From: Smittia aterrima
Taxonomy: Eukaryota > Arthropoda > Insecta > Diptera > Chironomidae
Length of the DNA stretch: 64,000 bases
Direction of reading: 5' to 3'
Assembly: GCA_033063855.1 (NCBI GenBank)
Contig: CP093831.1
Coordinates: forward strand, 14,446,001 to 14,510,000
A model generated the notes under the pieces. It saw only the letters and a list, made by a program, of their open reading frames with translations, did no database searches and was not told the origin of the DNA. Shown here piece after piece: positions 48,365-58,115 of the stretch. Position 1 is the first letter of the stretch, and every line of letters starts with the position of its first letter. Made by a program: the position numbers and the translations under genes.

Positions 48365-48440
48365 ACTCAGTTTTAAAATGAATGTTAAATCGAACACGGA
48401 AATTCGACTCATTTTATGCAAATCATTGAAATTTGAAAAT
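48365..48440 (+). pseudogene. Relic of CRAL-TRIO exon 1
   Basis: CACTCAGTTTTAAAATGAAT followed by a degenerate match to the start of exon 1 (CAAATCATTGA) parallels 38485-38570 and 53195-53270. The frame is broken and the donor is gone, and no exons 2-4 follow before the next unit. Confidence 0.55.
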
Positions 48441-48539
48441 TATAATTGTTGTGACGTCACCAACGGACGTCACCAACGGACACATTTCAAAATTAGCTTT
48501 AGACTATCTTGAGATTACAACTACAATTTCGTTTCCTAC

Positions 48540-48962
48540 GTTGTATGGACATTCATGAAGATTAGCAGGATTACTTTCCTTAGCAACAGCCATCAACTGT
48601 TTGACCATTGGATTGTCAGCTTTTGATTTCATGAGTTGGCACCAATCCACGCGTGGAGTGTGCATAACTTCTCGATAGATTCCGTAGCAGTTTTTGTAGA
48701 AAAGTCTTGCTTCGAACTATCTTAAGAGTTTAATAATTATTTTGACTTGTATTTTAAAATCATACCATAAAATCGTTTAACGGTTTCTTGAAGTATACGA
48801 AAGCGTTCAGAGTTCAAAACGATCGATTGTATGATTTACCAAAACACGATACATTTGGATAAACGAGATGTAAATTGTCATTTTCGGTTGGTCCTCGCAA
48901 ACCGAATGCATTACGAGAAGCGATGTGATAAGAACTAAACAAGAAAATTTCTGGATTGACAT
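48540..48962 (-). pseudogene. DUF1091 copy D3, frameshifted and lacking exon 3
   Basis: Exon 1 (48962-48766) begins MSIQKFSC but loses about 30 nt after CEDQPKMTIYI, shifting the frame. Exon 2 (48716-48540) is open but altered at the rearrangement site: FYKNCYGIYREV replaces FYKYGTIYREV, a local indel scramble. No exon 3 follows. Confidence 0.75.
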
Positions 48963-49338
48963 TGAAATATATTTAAAGAAAATCCAAGAAATTTGAAAGT
49001 TTAACTTTTCATCAACAAACACTAAACTCTAATATTTTTAAAAAAATTCGACTCAGATGATATTATTCAAAATTATTTGAAGCAATCAAAAGAAAATTGT
49101 TTTTTGTAATTAAGCAATTTAATTTTGTTCAACTTTATGTAGAATATTTATCTCGATTAGACAAGTTCTAACAAGGTGAACTTGAATGTAATGATGAAAA
49201 TTATATTTTAAACATTTTAGTAAAAATGAACAATCGTATAACTTTTTGCTTCTCAATCTTCAAAAAAATCTTTAAAAATCAATATTTTTAAAAAATATTG
49301 TTTATGATTAAAGAAAAAAAAATAAAAAGAAAATTGAA

Positions 49339-50027
49339 TTAACCAAAAGTTTCTTTTAATTTAGAAAGGTTGTTTGCGATGATGTTGGCAGCAAACAGTA
49401 ATTCTCCTTTTTTGTTGTAAAGGTAGAATATCATTTTGTAATCACCAGACGGGAAGATTGATTGCACGCTTCCAATGTTCACGTTCACATTTTTTAAATA
49501 GATTCGCTGGAGATTCAATTGTGATTGAAATAGAAATGAAAAATTAAAAATTGTGTAAGACTTACTGTGTAAGGGCAAGTCTTATCAGCCGGGAAATTCT
49601 CACGACCTATACTATCTCTCATGACGGAAAGCAATTGCTTGATCATTGGATTTGTTGATGGAACCCTCAAGATTTCACACCACTCTAAAAAAGGCGTGTG
49701 CATAACTTCTCTATAGATCGTTCCATACTTGTAGAAAAGTTTGACATCAAACTAAATTAAAACAAATAATTAAACTGCTAAAGGATGGAATCTGTTACTC
49801 ACAAACATTTCTACCAGTGGTTTCTTGAAGTATACTATAATATTGATCGTTGAGAACGAACGATTGTATGATTTGCCAAAACAAGACACATTCGAATGCG
49901 CGATTTCAGAAGAATAATTGCAGCGAACTCCTTTGATGTAGATCGACATTTCATCTTTTTTTAAACATGAATTTAAGCTGAGAAGCGATGCGATTAGAAA
50001 CAAACTTGAGGATCTTAGAATAGACAT
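49339..50027 (-). CDS. DUF1091 gene D4 (subfamily B), intact secreted protein
   Basis: Exons 50027-49803, 49751-49566 and 49506-49339, 192 aa. Signal peptide MSILRSSSLFLIASLLSLNS, then CLKKDEMSIYIKGVRCNYSS, SCFGKSYNRSFSTINIIVYFKKP. Exon 2: FDVKLFYKYGTIYREVMHTPFLEWCEILRVPSTNP..., ending CPYT; exon 3: YLKNVNVNIGS.QSIFPSGDYKMIFYLYN.KGELLFAANI, ending KLKETFG. The order KLFYKYG...CEIL...CPYT...FPSGDYKMIF is that of DUF1091/DM8 proteins, described as distantly related to the ML (MD-2-like lipid-recognition) fold. Some Drosophila relatives (CheA/CheB type) act in gustatory pheromone sensing. Conserved cysteines and N-glycosylation sites (NYSS, NVS, NRS) suit an extracellular protein. Subfamily B is marked by MSILR and VPSTNPMIKQ. 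Confidence 0.85.
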
Positions 50028-50362
50028 AGCAGCAATGACTTCATATCAACGAAACTAAGCTATCTAGTTGAAACAGCTATAATTTTAGATTGTCGGATCA
50101 GGAAACATTTATCAAACTATTCAGAAGTAATCTAAAGATAATGGTTTTTGTCGGTAATTAGAGAATATTATTTTATTTGACCAAATTTCGATATGCCACA
50201 AAAACTTATCAAACAACGTTCTTCTTCTTCTTCATTTAAGATTTTCATTTAACATATTTTTAGCTCTTTCGAAGATATCTCAATATAATACGCCATTCAG
50301 CCACAGATAAAATTAAGATTCCCTTGAACCATGTCACTTAACAAATAAGTCATTTATATTAG

Positions 50363-50740
50363 TTAGCCAAAACTTTCTTTCACTGGAGAAAAGTTGCTTC
50401 CAATGATGTTGATAACACAAAGAAGATTATCATTTGTTTCGAAAAAATAAAGAATTAGTTTGTAATCGCCAGCCGGAAAGATTGAAATAAATGATCCTGT
50501 TTTAACATTGACATCTTTTACATAAATTTCCTGGAATGGAACAATTTTTTTGTTATCAGACTACAGATTATTAATGCGTTATTTCGTTTCTTACGTTGTA
50601 TGGACATTCATGAAGGGCATCTGGTGCACTTTCTTCAATAACAGTCATCAACTGTTTGACCATTGGATTGTCAGTTTTTGATTTCACGAGTTCACACCAG
50701 TTCATGCGTGGAGTGTGCATGACTTCTCTGTAGATTGTTC
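50363..50740 (-). pseudogene. DUF1091 copy D5, 3' half only (cut at the exon 2 site)
   Basis: Exon 2 starts abruptly at 50740 with GAACAATCTACAG (TIYREVMHTPRMNWC...) and runs to the donor at 50595; exon 3 is 50530-50363. The missing 5' half would begin exactly at the GGAAC site. To its right the DNA is inverted. Confidence 0.85.
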
Positions 50741-50741
50741 T

Positions 50742-51107
50742 AAGAAGTCATGCACACTCCTCGCATGAACTGGTGTGAACTCATGAAATCAAGAACTGAC
50801 AATCCAATGGTCAAACAGTTGATGGCTGTTATTGAGGAAAGTGTACCGTCTTCCCTCCACGAATGTCCATACAACGTAAGAAACGAAATAACGCATTATT
50901 AATCTGTAATCTAATAACAAAAAAATTGTTACATTCCAGGAAATTTATGTAAAAGATGTCAATGTAAAAACTGATTCATTTATTTCAATCTTTCCGGCTG
51001 GCGATTACAAACTAATTCTTTATTTTTTCGAAACAAATAATAATCCTCTTTGTGTTATCAACATCATTGGAAGTAACTTTTCTTCCTTGAAAGAAAGTTT
51101 TGGCTAA
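50742..51107 (+). pseudogene. DUF1091 copy D6, 3' half in inverted orientation
   Basis: Exon 2 remnant 50742-50875 (EVMHTPRMNWCELMKSRTDN... to HECPYN) and exon 3 50940-51107 (EIYVKDVNVKTDSF to SSLKESFG-stop), on the plus strand. It starts about 10 nt past the GGAAC site and so lacks GGAACAATCTACAG. Subfamily A. Its lost 5' half is most simply D8. Confidence 0.85.
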
Positions 51108-51347
51108 CTCATATAAATGATTTATTTGTTAAGTGACATGGTTCAAGGGGATCTTAATTTTATCTGTGGCTGAATGGCGTATTATATTGAAATATGTTCG
51201 AAAGAGCCAAATAACGAATTTATTCATCCTAAAAATATGTTAAATAAAAATCTAAAAAGAAGAAGAAGCACGTTTTTTGATAAATTTATCTCAGCATATC
51301 GAATTTGGATCAAAAAATATAATATTCTCGAATTACCAACAAAAACC

Positions 51348-51486
51348 GGCTCTAGGCAGGGACGTGGGTCACATTTTTTTCCCATACAAAAAGACATACG
51401 TAACATACGTAACGTATCGAATTTGTTCGGTAAAGGGAAAATTTGACAGTTGAATTCAAATGTGACCCACGTCCCTGACTTTAACC
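51348..51486. mobile_element. hAT-like MITE, 139 bp with 8-bp target duplication
   Basis: Flanked by CAAAAACC on both sides (51340-51347 and 51487-51494). The uninterrupted sequence is present in the paralogous spacer near 50140, which proves an insertion. The arms share the perfect 20-mer CAGGGACGTGGGTCACATTT (51357-51376, reverse complement at 51458-51477), with imperfect outer bases starting GG. It has no coding capacity. Confidence 0.85.
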
Positions 51487-51609
51487 CAAAAACCATTATC
51501 TTTAGATTACTTCTGATTAGTTTGATAAATGTTTCCTGTTCCAACCATCTAAAATTGTAACTGTTTCAACTAGATTTGTTATTTCCGTTGATATGAAGTC
51601 ATTTCTTCG

Positions 51610-52673
51610 ATGTCTATTCTAAGGGTCTCGTGTTTGCTTTTAATCGCATCGCTTGTCAGCTTAGGACGCTGGGATTTCCAGGGAATTATATATAATTTAT
51701 ATATAATTTATATATAATTTATAAGTTGACTTTTTTCATTATATATAAAATGTATACAAATTATATATAAATTATATATAAAAATTATCCGTTGGACTGT
51801 TTATAGAGGGTGGGACTTTACTGGGTTATCTGATCAGAGATAGATCCGAATCTGTGTGGAGCTAGAATTTTCTGGAATTTATCGCTTTATCTTGACCAGG
51901 TAATCATTTTTTCTGAACAACTCAATGCTCTAACTCCAAAGATAACGAAGTTCTACTTTGAGCTCACCAGAGGTGGATCCAATGTGTGGAGCTTGGATTT
52001 TTTGGGATTGTTTGCTTAGTTGTGTCAAGCTAATCATTTCATGTGAACAAATAAAAGTTCTAACTCCAAAAGGAATGGATTCGGATCCATTTCTGACCAG
52101 TTAACCCAGTAAAGTCCCACCCCCTGTAACCAGTTCAAATATATTATTATAAAAATTATATAAATTATATGTAATTTATATATAAAATATATACTATTTA
52201 TACAAATATTATAAATAATTTCAATTTTTTCAAATGGAAATTCGCATGGAAATTGTACGAATTTTATATATATTTTATATATAATCTATAAATTGTATAT
52301 AATTTATATATAAATTGTATATATTTTATATATAATGAAAAAAGTCAACTTATAAATTATATATAATTTATATACAAATTATATATAATTCCTTGGAAAT
52401 CCGGTTTCCCGTCAGCTTAAATTCATGTTTGAAAAAAGATGAAATGACGATCTACATCAAAGGAGTTCGTTGCAATTATTCTTCTGAAATCGCGCATCCG
52501 AATGTGTCTTGTATTGCCAAATCATACAATCGTTCTTTCTCAACGATCAATATTATAGTATACTTCAAGAAACCACTGGTAGAAATGTTTGTAAGTAACA
52601 GATTTCAACCTTTAGTAGTTTAACTATTTGTTTTAATTTAGTTTGATGTCAAACTCTTCTACAAATATGGAAC
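51610..52673 (+). pseudogene. DUF1091 copy D7, 5' half in inverted orientation, with a MULE in exon 1
   Basis: Exon 1 runs 51610-51663 (MSILRVSCLLLIASLVSL), is interrupted by a 747-bp transposon, and resumes at 52420-52590 (NSCLKKDEMTIYIKGVRC... to LVEMF). Exon 2 starts at 52642 (FDVKLFYKYG) and ends at 52673 at GGAAC. Subfamily B. Its 3' half is not in the window as a separate piece and was probably lost. Confidence 0.85.
51664..52410. mobile_element. Non-autonomous MULE-like element with 9-bp target duplication
   Basis: Flanked by GTCAGCTTA at 51655-51663 and 52411-52419; D4 and D10 show the uninterrupted site (one base different). Terminal inverted repeats exceed 80 bp: the left GGATTTCC..GGAATTATATATAATTT...AAGTTGACTTTTTTCATTAT pairs with the right end. 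A second inner pair (GGTGGGACTTTACTGGGTTA with its complement near 52105) and internal repeats of GTGTGGAGCTTGGATTTT type are also present. No transposase. Long TIRs with a 9-bp TSD are typical of Mutator-like elements. Confidence 0.85.
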
Positions 52674-52979
52674 GTTCCATATTTATAGAAGAGCCTTGCT
52701 TCGAACTATCTTAAAAGTTTAATCATTATTTTGAGTTAAATTTTAATTTCTTACCATGAAATCGTTTAACGGTTTTTTGAAGTATATGAAAGCGTTCAGA
52801 GTTGAAAACGATCGATTGTATGATTTACCAAAACACGACACATTTGGATATACAAGAGAAGAATGATTGCAACGAACGCCCTTAATGTAAATCGTCATTT
52901 TTGGTTTGTCCTCACAAACAGAATGTAACACGAGAAGCGATGCAATCAGAACTGAACAGGAAAATTTCTGGATTGACAT
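52674..52979 (-). pseudogene. DUF1091 copy D8, 5' half only (cut at the exon 2 site)
   Basis: Exon 1 is 52979-52755 (MSIQKFSCSVLIASLLVLHS, CEDKPKMTIYIKGVRCNHSS). Exon 2 starts at 52705 (FEARLFYKYG) and ends at 52674 with GGAAC, where it meets D7 head-on. Subfamily A. The exon is otherwise undamaged. Confidence 0.85.
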
Positions 52980-53244
52980 TGAAAGCTTTTGTAGTTTGTT
53001 TGGGCTTTATTTTAAAGAACCAACTGACTGAGAAATAATGAACGGATATCGTGCTTATATATTTTCTAGCAAGACATTAACACAAATGTTTGTCAGACAG
53101 TTAATTGGAAAAGAAATTATAATGTGAACGGGGCATTACAGAATTTGATTTACAAATTTAATGCAACGCTGAATCCATTCAGTTTACTTATTTTTCACAC
53201 AGTTTTAAAATGAATGTTGAATCGAAAAGACTTCAGAGATATTT

Positions 53245-56200
53245 ATGGTGTCTCGCTCTAAGCAAATTATTGACAGTGCATATCAAATGAGAGAAAATGT
53301 AAAATTGTTGAGAGAAAGAGTGAAAAATACAGAGTTTGTTTCGAAATCTTTAGATGATCGGCAAGTAAATCGAAATCATCCAGAATTTTCTTTCAATGGT
53401 GAGAAAAGGCTTCCTATGATGTTGATAACGCAAAGATGACGTTGATAATTATGGAAAGGTCATCGGCTTTTGAAGTGCACGATCACATTGATGGTTGAAA
53501 ACGATCGATTGTATGATTTGCCAAAACACGACGCATTTGTATAAACGAGAGAAGAATAATTGCAACGAACGCCTTTAATGTAAATCTTCATTTTTGGTTT
53601 GTCCTTTTAGATTGTCGACTCAAATGACATTTATCAAAAATGTTTTATAACTAAGCAATTAAAATTTTGTTTAACCTTATGTTGAGTATTTAAGAGGTGA
53701 ATCGCGGGAAATCTGCCGAATTCAAATGACTGTAACTTTCGTAAATTGAAATCTTTTTATTATCTGTTTTTTGTATTGACAAGAACTATTCTTTAAAATT
53801 CATCTCACATACAAAGATTTTCAATAAATATTGAAGTTAAGTCAGAAAAGTTAATTTAGTCGAGCTCCAAAAAATGGTGTTCGACAGTGATATTTGTAAA
53901 TTTTTCCATAACTATATTGTATTATTGAATAAAAATCCTCAGTGTTTCTTGTAGTCTCTTCTTTTGTCTTAAAAAAACTGGTAATTAAACTTTCATAACG
54001 TTTAATGGAGCAAAGTTATGGAACTTCTTTTTAATCATGTCATACGTCATAAAAGCGGATCTCTACAGTTTCAAGAAAATTTCGGGGCAATCAAAGACAA
54101 TTGCTTGATCTAATTTAATCAAGAATGTTGTCAGAATGTTCAACTATAAGAAAAAATATATCAGATGTCTTTCAAAGCAATTCTTGAAGTAGGTTTTTTT
54201 GGTTAAATTAACCCGAAGTTACTAAAGCCATGCTTGGAGCGACACGCTGATTAATTGAGTGCTACAGAAGTTATCTTCAGAAATATTTTAAATATAATAA
54301 CCTTTTTGGCATCTCAAAGAGTCATTCGTCATATTTTATTAAGTTTTTAAGTCCATAAAGTGCCAAAGAAACGATTTAAAAATCAATTTTATAGTCGACA
54401 GCAAGATGCTCTCATTGGTGGACAAAAAATCTTCATATCATTTTCCAAGATGGATTTTAGAAACCGTCTGTACTGTTTTTGATGTTTTTTTATACTAATT
54501 ATCTTGATCATCATTAGGTCTGCGGATTGAAAATCTATTTTCACTATTGACTTACTTTTATAGTATTTTTTTTTGAGACATTTATTTCATGTTCAGCCAT
54601 TTATTCTTATTAACTAGCAATTTGTTAATAGATAATGCTTCAAACTATCAAATGAAACTGTGTTAATTGCTTTGATGTTCAGTAGTTAATCTCGATTAGA
54701 CAAGTTCTTACAAGGTGAACTTATATGTAATGTATTAATGAAAATTATATTTCAAATATTTATAAAGCAAAATATTTTATTAAAATATGAACAAGAGTCC
54801 AATTTTTTTTTCTCAATCTTCAATAAATTCTTTAAAAATCAATATTTTTAAAAAATATTGTGTGTGATTAAAAAAAATTTGAATTAACCAAAAGTTTCTT
54901 TTAATTGAGAAAGGTTGTTTGCTATGATGTTGGCAGCAAAGAACAATTCTCCTTTTTTGTTGTAAAGGTAGAATATCATTTTGTAATCACCAGACGGGAA
55001 GATTGATTGCACGCTTCCAATTTTCACGTTGATATTTTTTAGAACGATTTCCTGTTGAAGATAGAAACATATACATAATTAAACAATTCAAAAATTGAAA
55101 AAAAATTGTGTAAGACTTACTGTGTAAGGGCATGGAACATCAGAGAAGCCTATACTATCTCTCATGACTGAAAGCAATTGCTTGATCATTGGATTTGTTG
55201 ATGGAACCCTCATGAGTTCGCACCAGTCCAGACGTGGAGTGTGCATAACTTCTCTGTGGATCGTTCCATATTTGTAGAAAAGTTTGACATTTAACTAAAA
55301 TAAAACAAATAGTTAAACTGCTAAAGGATGGAATCTGTTACTCACAAACATTTCTACCAGTGGTTTCTTGAAGTATACTATAACATTGATCGTTGAAAAC
55401 GAACGATTGTATGATTTGGCAAAACAAGACACATTCGGATGTACGATTTCAGAAGAATAATTGCAACGAACTCCTTTGATGTAGACCGTCATTTCATCCT
55501 TTTTTAAACATGAATTTAAGCTGAGAAGCGATGCGATTAGAAACAAACACGAGGCTCTTAGAATAGACATCGCAGCAATGACTTCATATCAACGAAAATA
55601 AGCTATCTAGTTGAAACAGCTATAATTTTAGATTCTCGCATCAGGAAACATTTATCAAACTATTTAGAAGTAATCTAAAGATAATGGTTTTTGTCGGTAA
55701 TTAGAGAATATTATATTATTTGATCAAACTTCGATATGCGACATAAATTTATCAAACAACGTTCTTCTTCTTCATTTTAGATTTTCATTTAACATATTTT
55801 TAGCCCTTTTGAAGATATTTATATATAATACACCATTCAGCCATAGATAAAATTAAGATTCCCTTGAACCATGTCACTTAACAAATAGGTCATTTATATT
55901 AGTTAGCCAAAACTTTCTTTCACTTGAGAAAAGTTGCTTCCAATGATGTTGATAACACAAACAGGATTATCATTTGTTTCGAAAAAATAAAGAATTAGTT
56001 TGTAATCGCCAGCCGGAAAGATTGAAATAAATGAATCAGTTTTTGCATTGACATCTTTTAGATAAATTTCCTGGAATGGAACAATTTTTTTGTTATCAGA
56101 CTACAGAATAATAATGCGTTATTTCGTTTCTTACGTTGTATGGACATTCGTGGAGGGCGTATGCTGCACTTTCTTCAAAAACAGACATCAGCTGTTTGAC

Positions 56201-57560
56201 CATTGGATTGTTAGTTCTTGATTTCATGAGTTCACACCAGTCCATGCGAGGAGTGTGCATGACTTCACGGTAGATCATTCCGTATTTGTAGAAAAGTCTT
56301 GCTTCGAACTGTTTTAAAAATTCAATCAATACCAGATCTAATATTAATTTTTTCATACCAAACCAGCGGTCATCGGTTTTTTGAAGTGCAGAAACACATT
56401 GACGGTTGAAAACGATCGATTGTATGATTTGCCGAAACACGACACATTCGAATAAACGAAAGAAGAAGAATAATTGCAACGAACGCCTTTGATGTAAATC
56501 GTCATTTTCGGTTTGTCCTCACAAACAGAATGCATAACGAGAAATGATGTGATTAGAACTAAACAAGAAAATTTCTGGATTGACATCGAAAGCTTTCGTT
56601 CTATGACTGAGTATGATAAACAAAATTCGACCTGGTAGACGAAAAGCAAAATAATTATTTTTAGATCTAAATAATTTTTTAATTTCTAATATTCATTTGA
56701 TTTTCCTTTCAGCTATTACTGTTTTTAAACGCAGGCAAGAGCAATGTCGAGAAAAGCGCCAAAATACTTCACAATTTCTATAAAATAAAGAAACTGGCTC
56801 CAGAGTTTTTTACAGATCGAGATATTGCTTCGGATGAGATTCAAAGTTGTCTCAATAACCAAGATTACGTTGCTCTCCCCATCACGCCGAAGAATTGTCA
56901 TTTAATTTTTCATCGATTATCTAACTTTGATGTGAAATCTTACAACTTTGATTCAGCAGCAAAGACATTTATCATTTTGTCAGGTTCTTAAAGTCTTTAA
57001 ATTTTGTGATGTTAAAATAATATTTTTTTTTTCTGCAGAAGCAAGTTCGTACGAGCATGGACCGCGATCTGGCATCACATTCCTTTTCGACTTAACTGGA
57101 GTGAGCTTCATGCATCTGTTCAAGCCCAGCATATCTTCAATGCGCAAAGGAATCAAGTTCTTAGAAGAGGGAATGCCATTCGAGATTGAAGCAGTTCATG
57201 TAATGAATGCAGGAAGAGTTTTCGATTTGATCTTGGGTAAATATTGAATTGAAATGCTAAAACTTTTCATCAATCTCTCAAATTTCAGCAATCGTGAAAC
57301 CTTTGGTTCGCTCAGAAATGCTCAACAAAGTTCATTTTTATCGACACAACCTAAACTTTGAGAAATTCTACAAGGAATGTATTCCGCGTTCCCATCTTCC
57401 TTCAGATTATGGTGGATACCTTTCGTCTGTTAAAGAATTACATGAAGAGCAAAAAAATACTTTAATGAACCTTCGAGATTACTTTTATTTCGAAGAAATG
57501 CAATCAAATTTGGAGTTTGATGTGTTTGTGGATGATTTCCTTGATGAGATTAATTGCTAA
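53245..57560 (+). CDS. CRAL-TRIO protein 4, with DUF1091 genes D9-D11 inside intron 1
   Basis: Exons 53245-53364, 56713-56983, 57039-57236 and 57289-57560, 286 aa. Exon 1 (MVSRSKQIIDSAYQMRENVK... to FVSKSLDDRQ) is 12 codons shorter than in copy 2 because the segment after SAYN is deleted in frame. Intron 1 is 3.3 kb and holds three antisense DUF1091 copies. The exons 2-4 block with D11 is nearly identical to 43.57-44.85 kb. The exon 1 to exon 2 join is inferred from phase and from the alignment to CRAL-TRIO 1, not from transcripts. Confidence 0.75.
53382..53612 (-). pseudogene. DUF1091 copy D9, fragments of exon 3 and exon 1
   Basis: The 3' end of exon 3 (53382-53438, ending SPLKEN) is joined almost directly to a stretch of exon 1 (53460-53609, KPKM.IYIKGVRC to STIN reading backwards). 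The introns, exon 2 and the signal peptide are missing. A remnant of deletion between copies. Confidence 0.7.
53613..54883. other. Non-coding stretch inside CRAL-TRIO 4 intron 1
   Basis: About 1 kb unlike the rest of the cluster, without frames or repeats that I can identify. The last 200 bp (AATCTCGATTAGACAAGTTC onward) are shared with the spacers near 42090 and 49150. Confidence 0.5.
54884..55570 (-). CDS. DUF1091 gene D10 (subfamily B), intact
   Basis: Exons 55570-55346, 55294-55121 and 55051-54884, 188 aa. Signal peptide MSILRASCLFLIASLLSLNS; exon 2 starts LNVKLFYKYGTIHREV; four codons shorter than D4 before CPYT (SIGFSDVPCPYT). Closest to D4 and D7. All splice sites are canonical. Confidence 0.85.
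55903..56586 (-). CDS. DUF1091 gene D11 (subfamily A), intact
   Basis: Exons 56586-56359, 56308-56135 and 56070-55903, 189 aa. MSIQKFSCLVLITSFLVMHS signal peptide, CEDKPKMTIYIKGVRC, FEARLFYKYGMIYREV, MVKQLMSVFEESAAYALHECPYN, IYLKDVNAKTDSFISIFPAG, SQVKESFG. It is the unbroken counterpart of the D2 block. An in-frame ATG 21 codons upstream is ignored because it would bury the signal peptide. Confidence 0.85.
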
Positions 57561-58115
57561 AGCTAAATATTTTCATAAGCTCAATTTCTTTATTGTTTTT
57601 TAAATTTATTTATCCTTCGAAATAGCAAAAATAATACAATGTATACTTGAGCTTTAGCTCAGGTTTATCAAAAATATTCAAAGAAAATAAAAAGATAAAA
57701 CACTTAGCGTTTTATGTTTATTTACCCTTGCTATATTTGACATTATTCATGTTATAACTGAATGGCGTGCAAAGATGCATACAAGGTATGAAAAATAAAT
57801 TTTCTATTAATCTTCATGTAATAATTGAATAAATAATGGCACTTGTCACACGTGCGTGTGCATAGGCACATTCAAAGGTATGAAATTTTTAAATGAATTT
57901 TGTTCGATTACGTCATAGCGACATTTTCCAAGAAAACATCTTCTCCTTTACATTCAATGACAAATTATTTTAAAAGCAGTACTGACAATCACTGCATTGT
58001 TTAAAATATTTAGGTATAAACTGTCCAACTCAACAGTGTTCCAGGAATTTATTGTTCATTAGTCGATTGACAGTGAGCCAAGTTAAACGGGAATTTTTTT
58101 TCATCAAAAACAAAA
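57561..58115. other. Spacer upstream of receptor pseudogene
   Basis: No exon. ACTGTCCAACTCAACAGT and neighbouring sequence at about 58018 repeat the region at about 46655, upstream of the intact receptor. Confidence 0.5.

Noticed and set aside
50363..51107. Palindrome read as an assembly artefact or hairpin-type element
   Set aside because: The two arms differ by many substitutions (for example CELVKSKTDN against CELMKSRTDN) and extend into paralogous spacers, so they are two different genes brought together.
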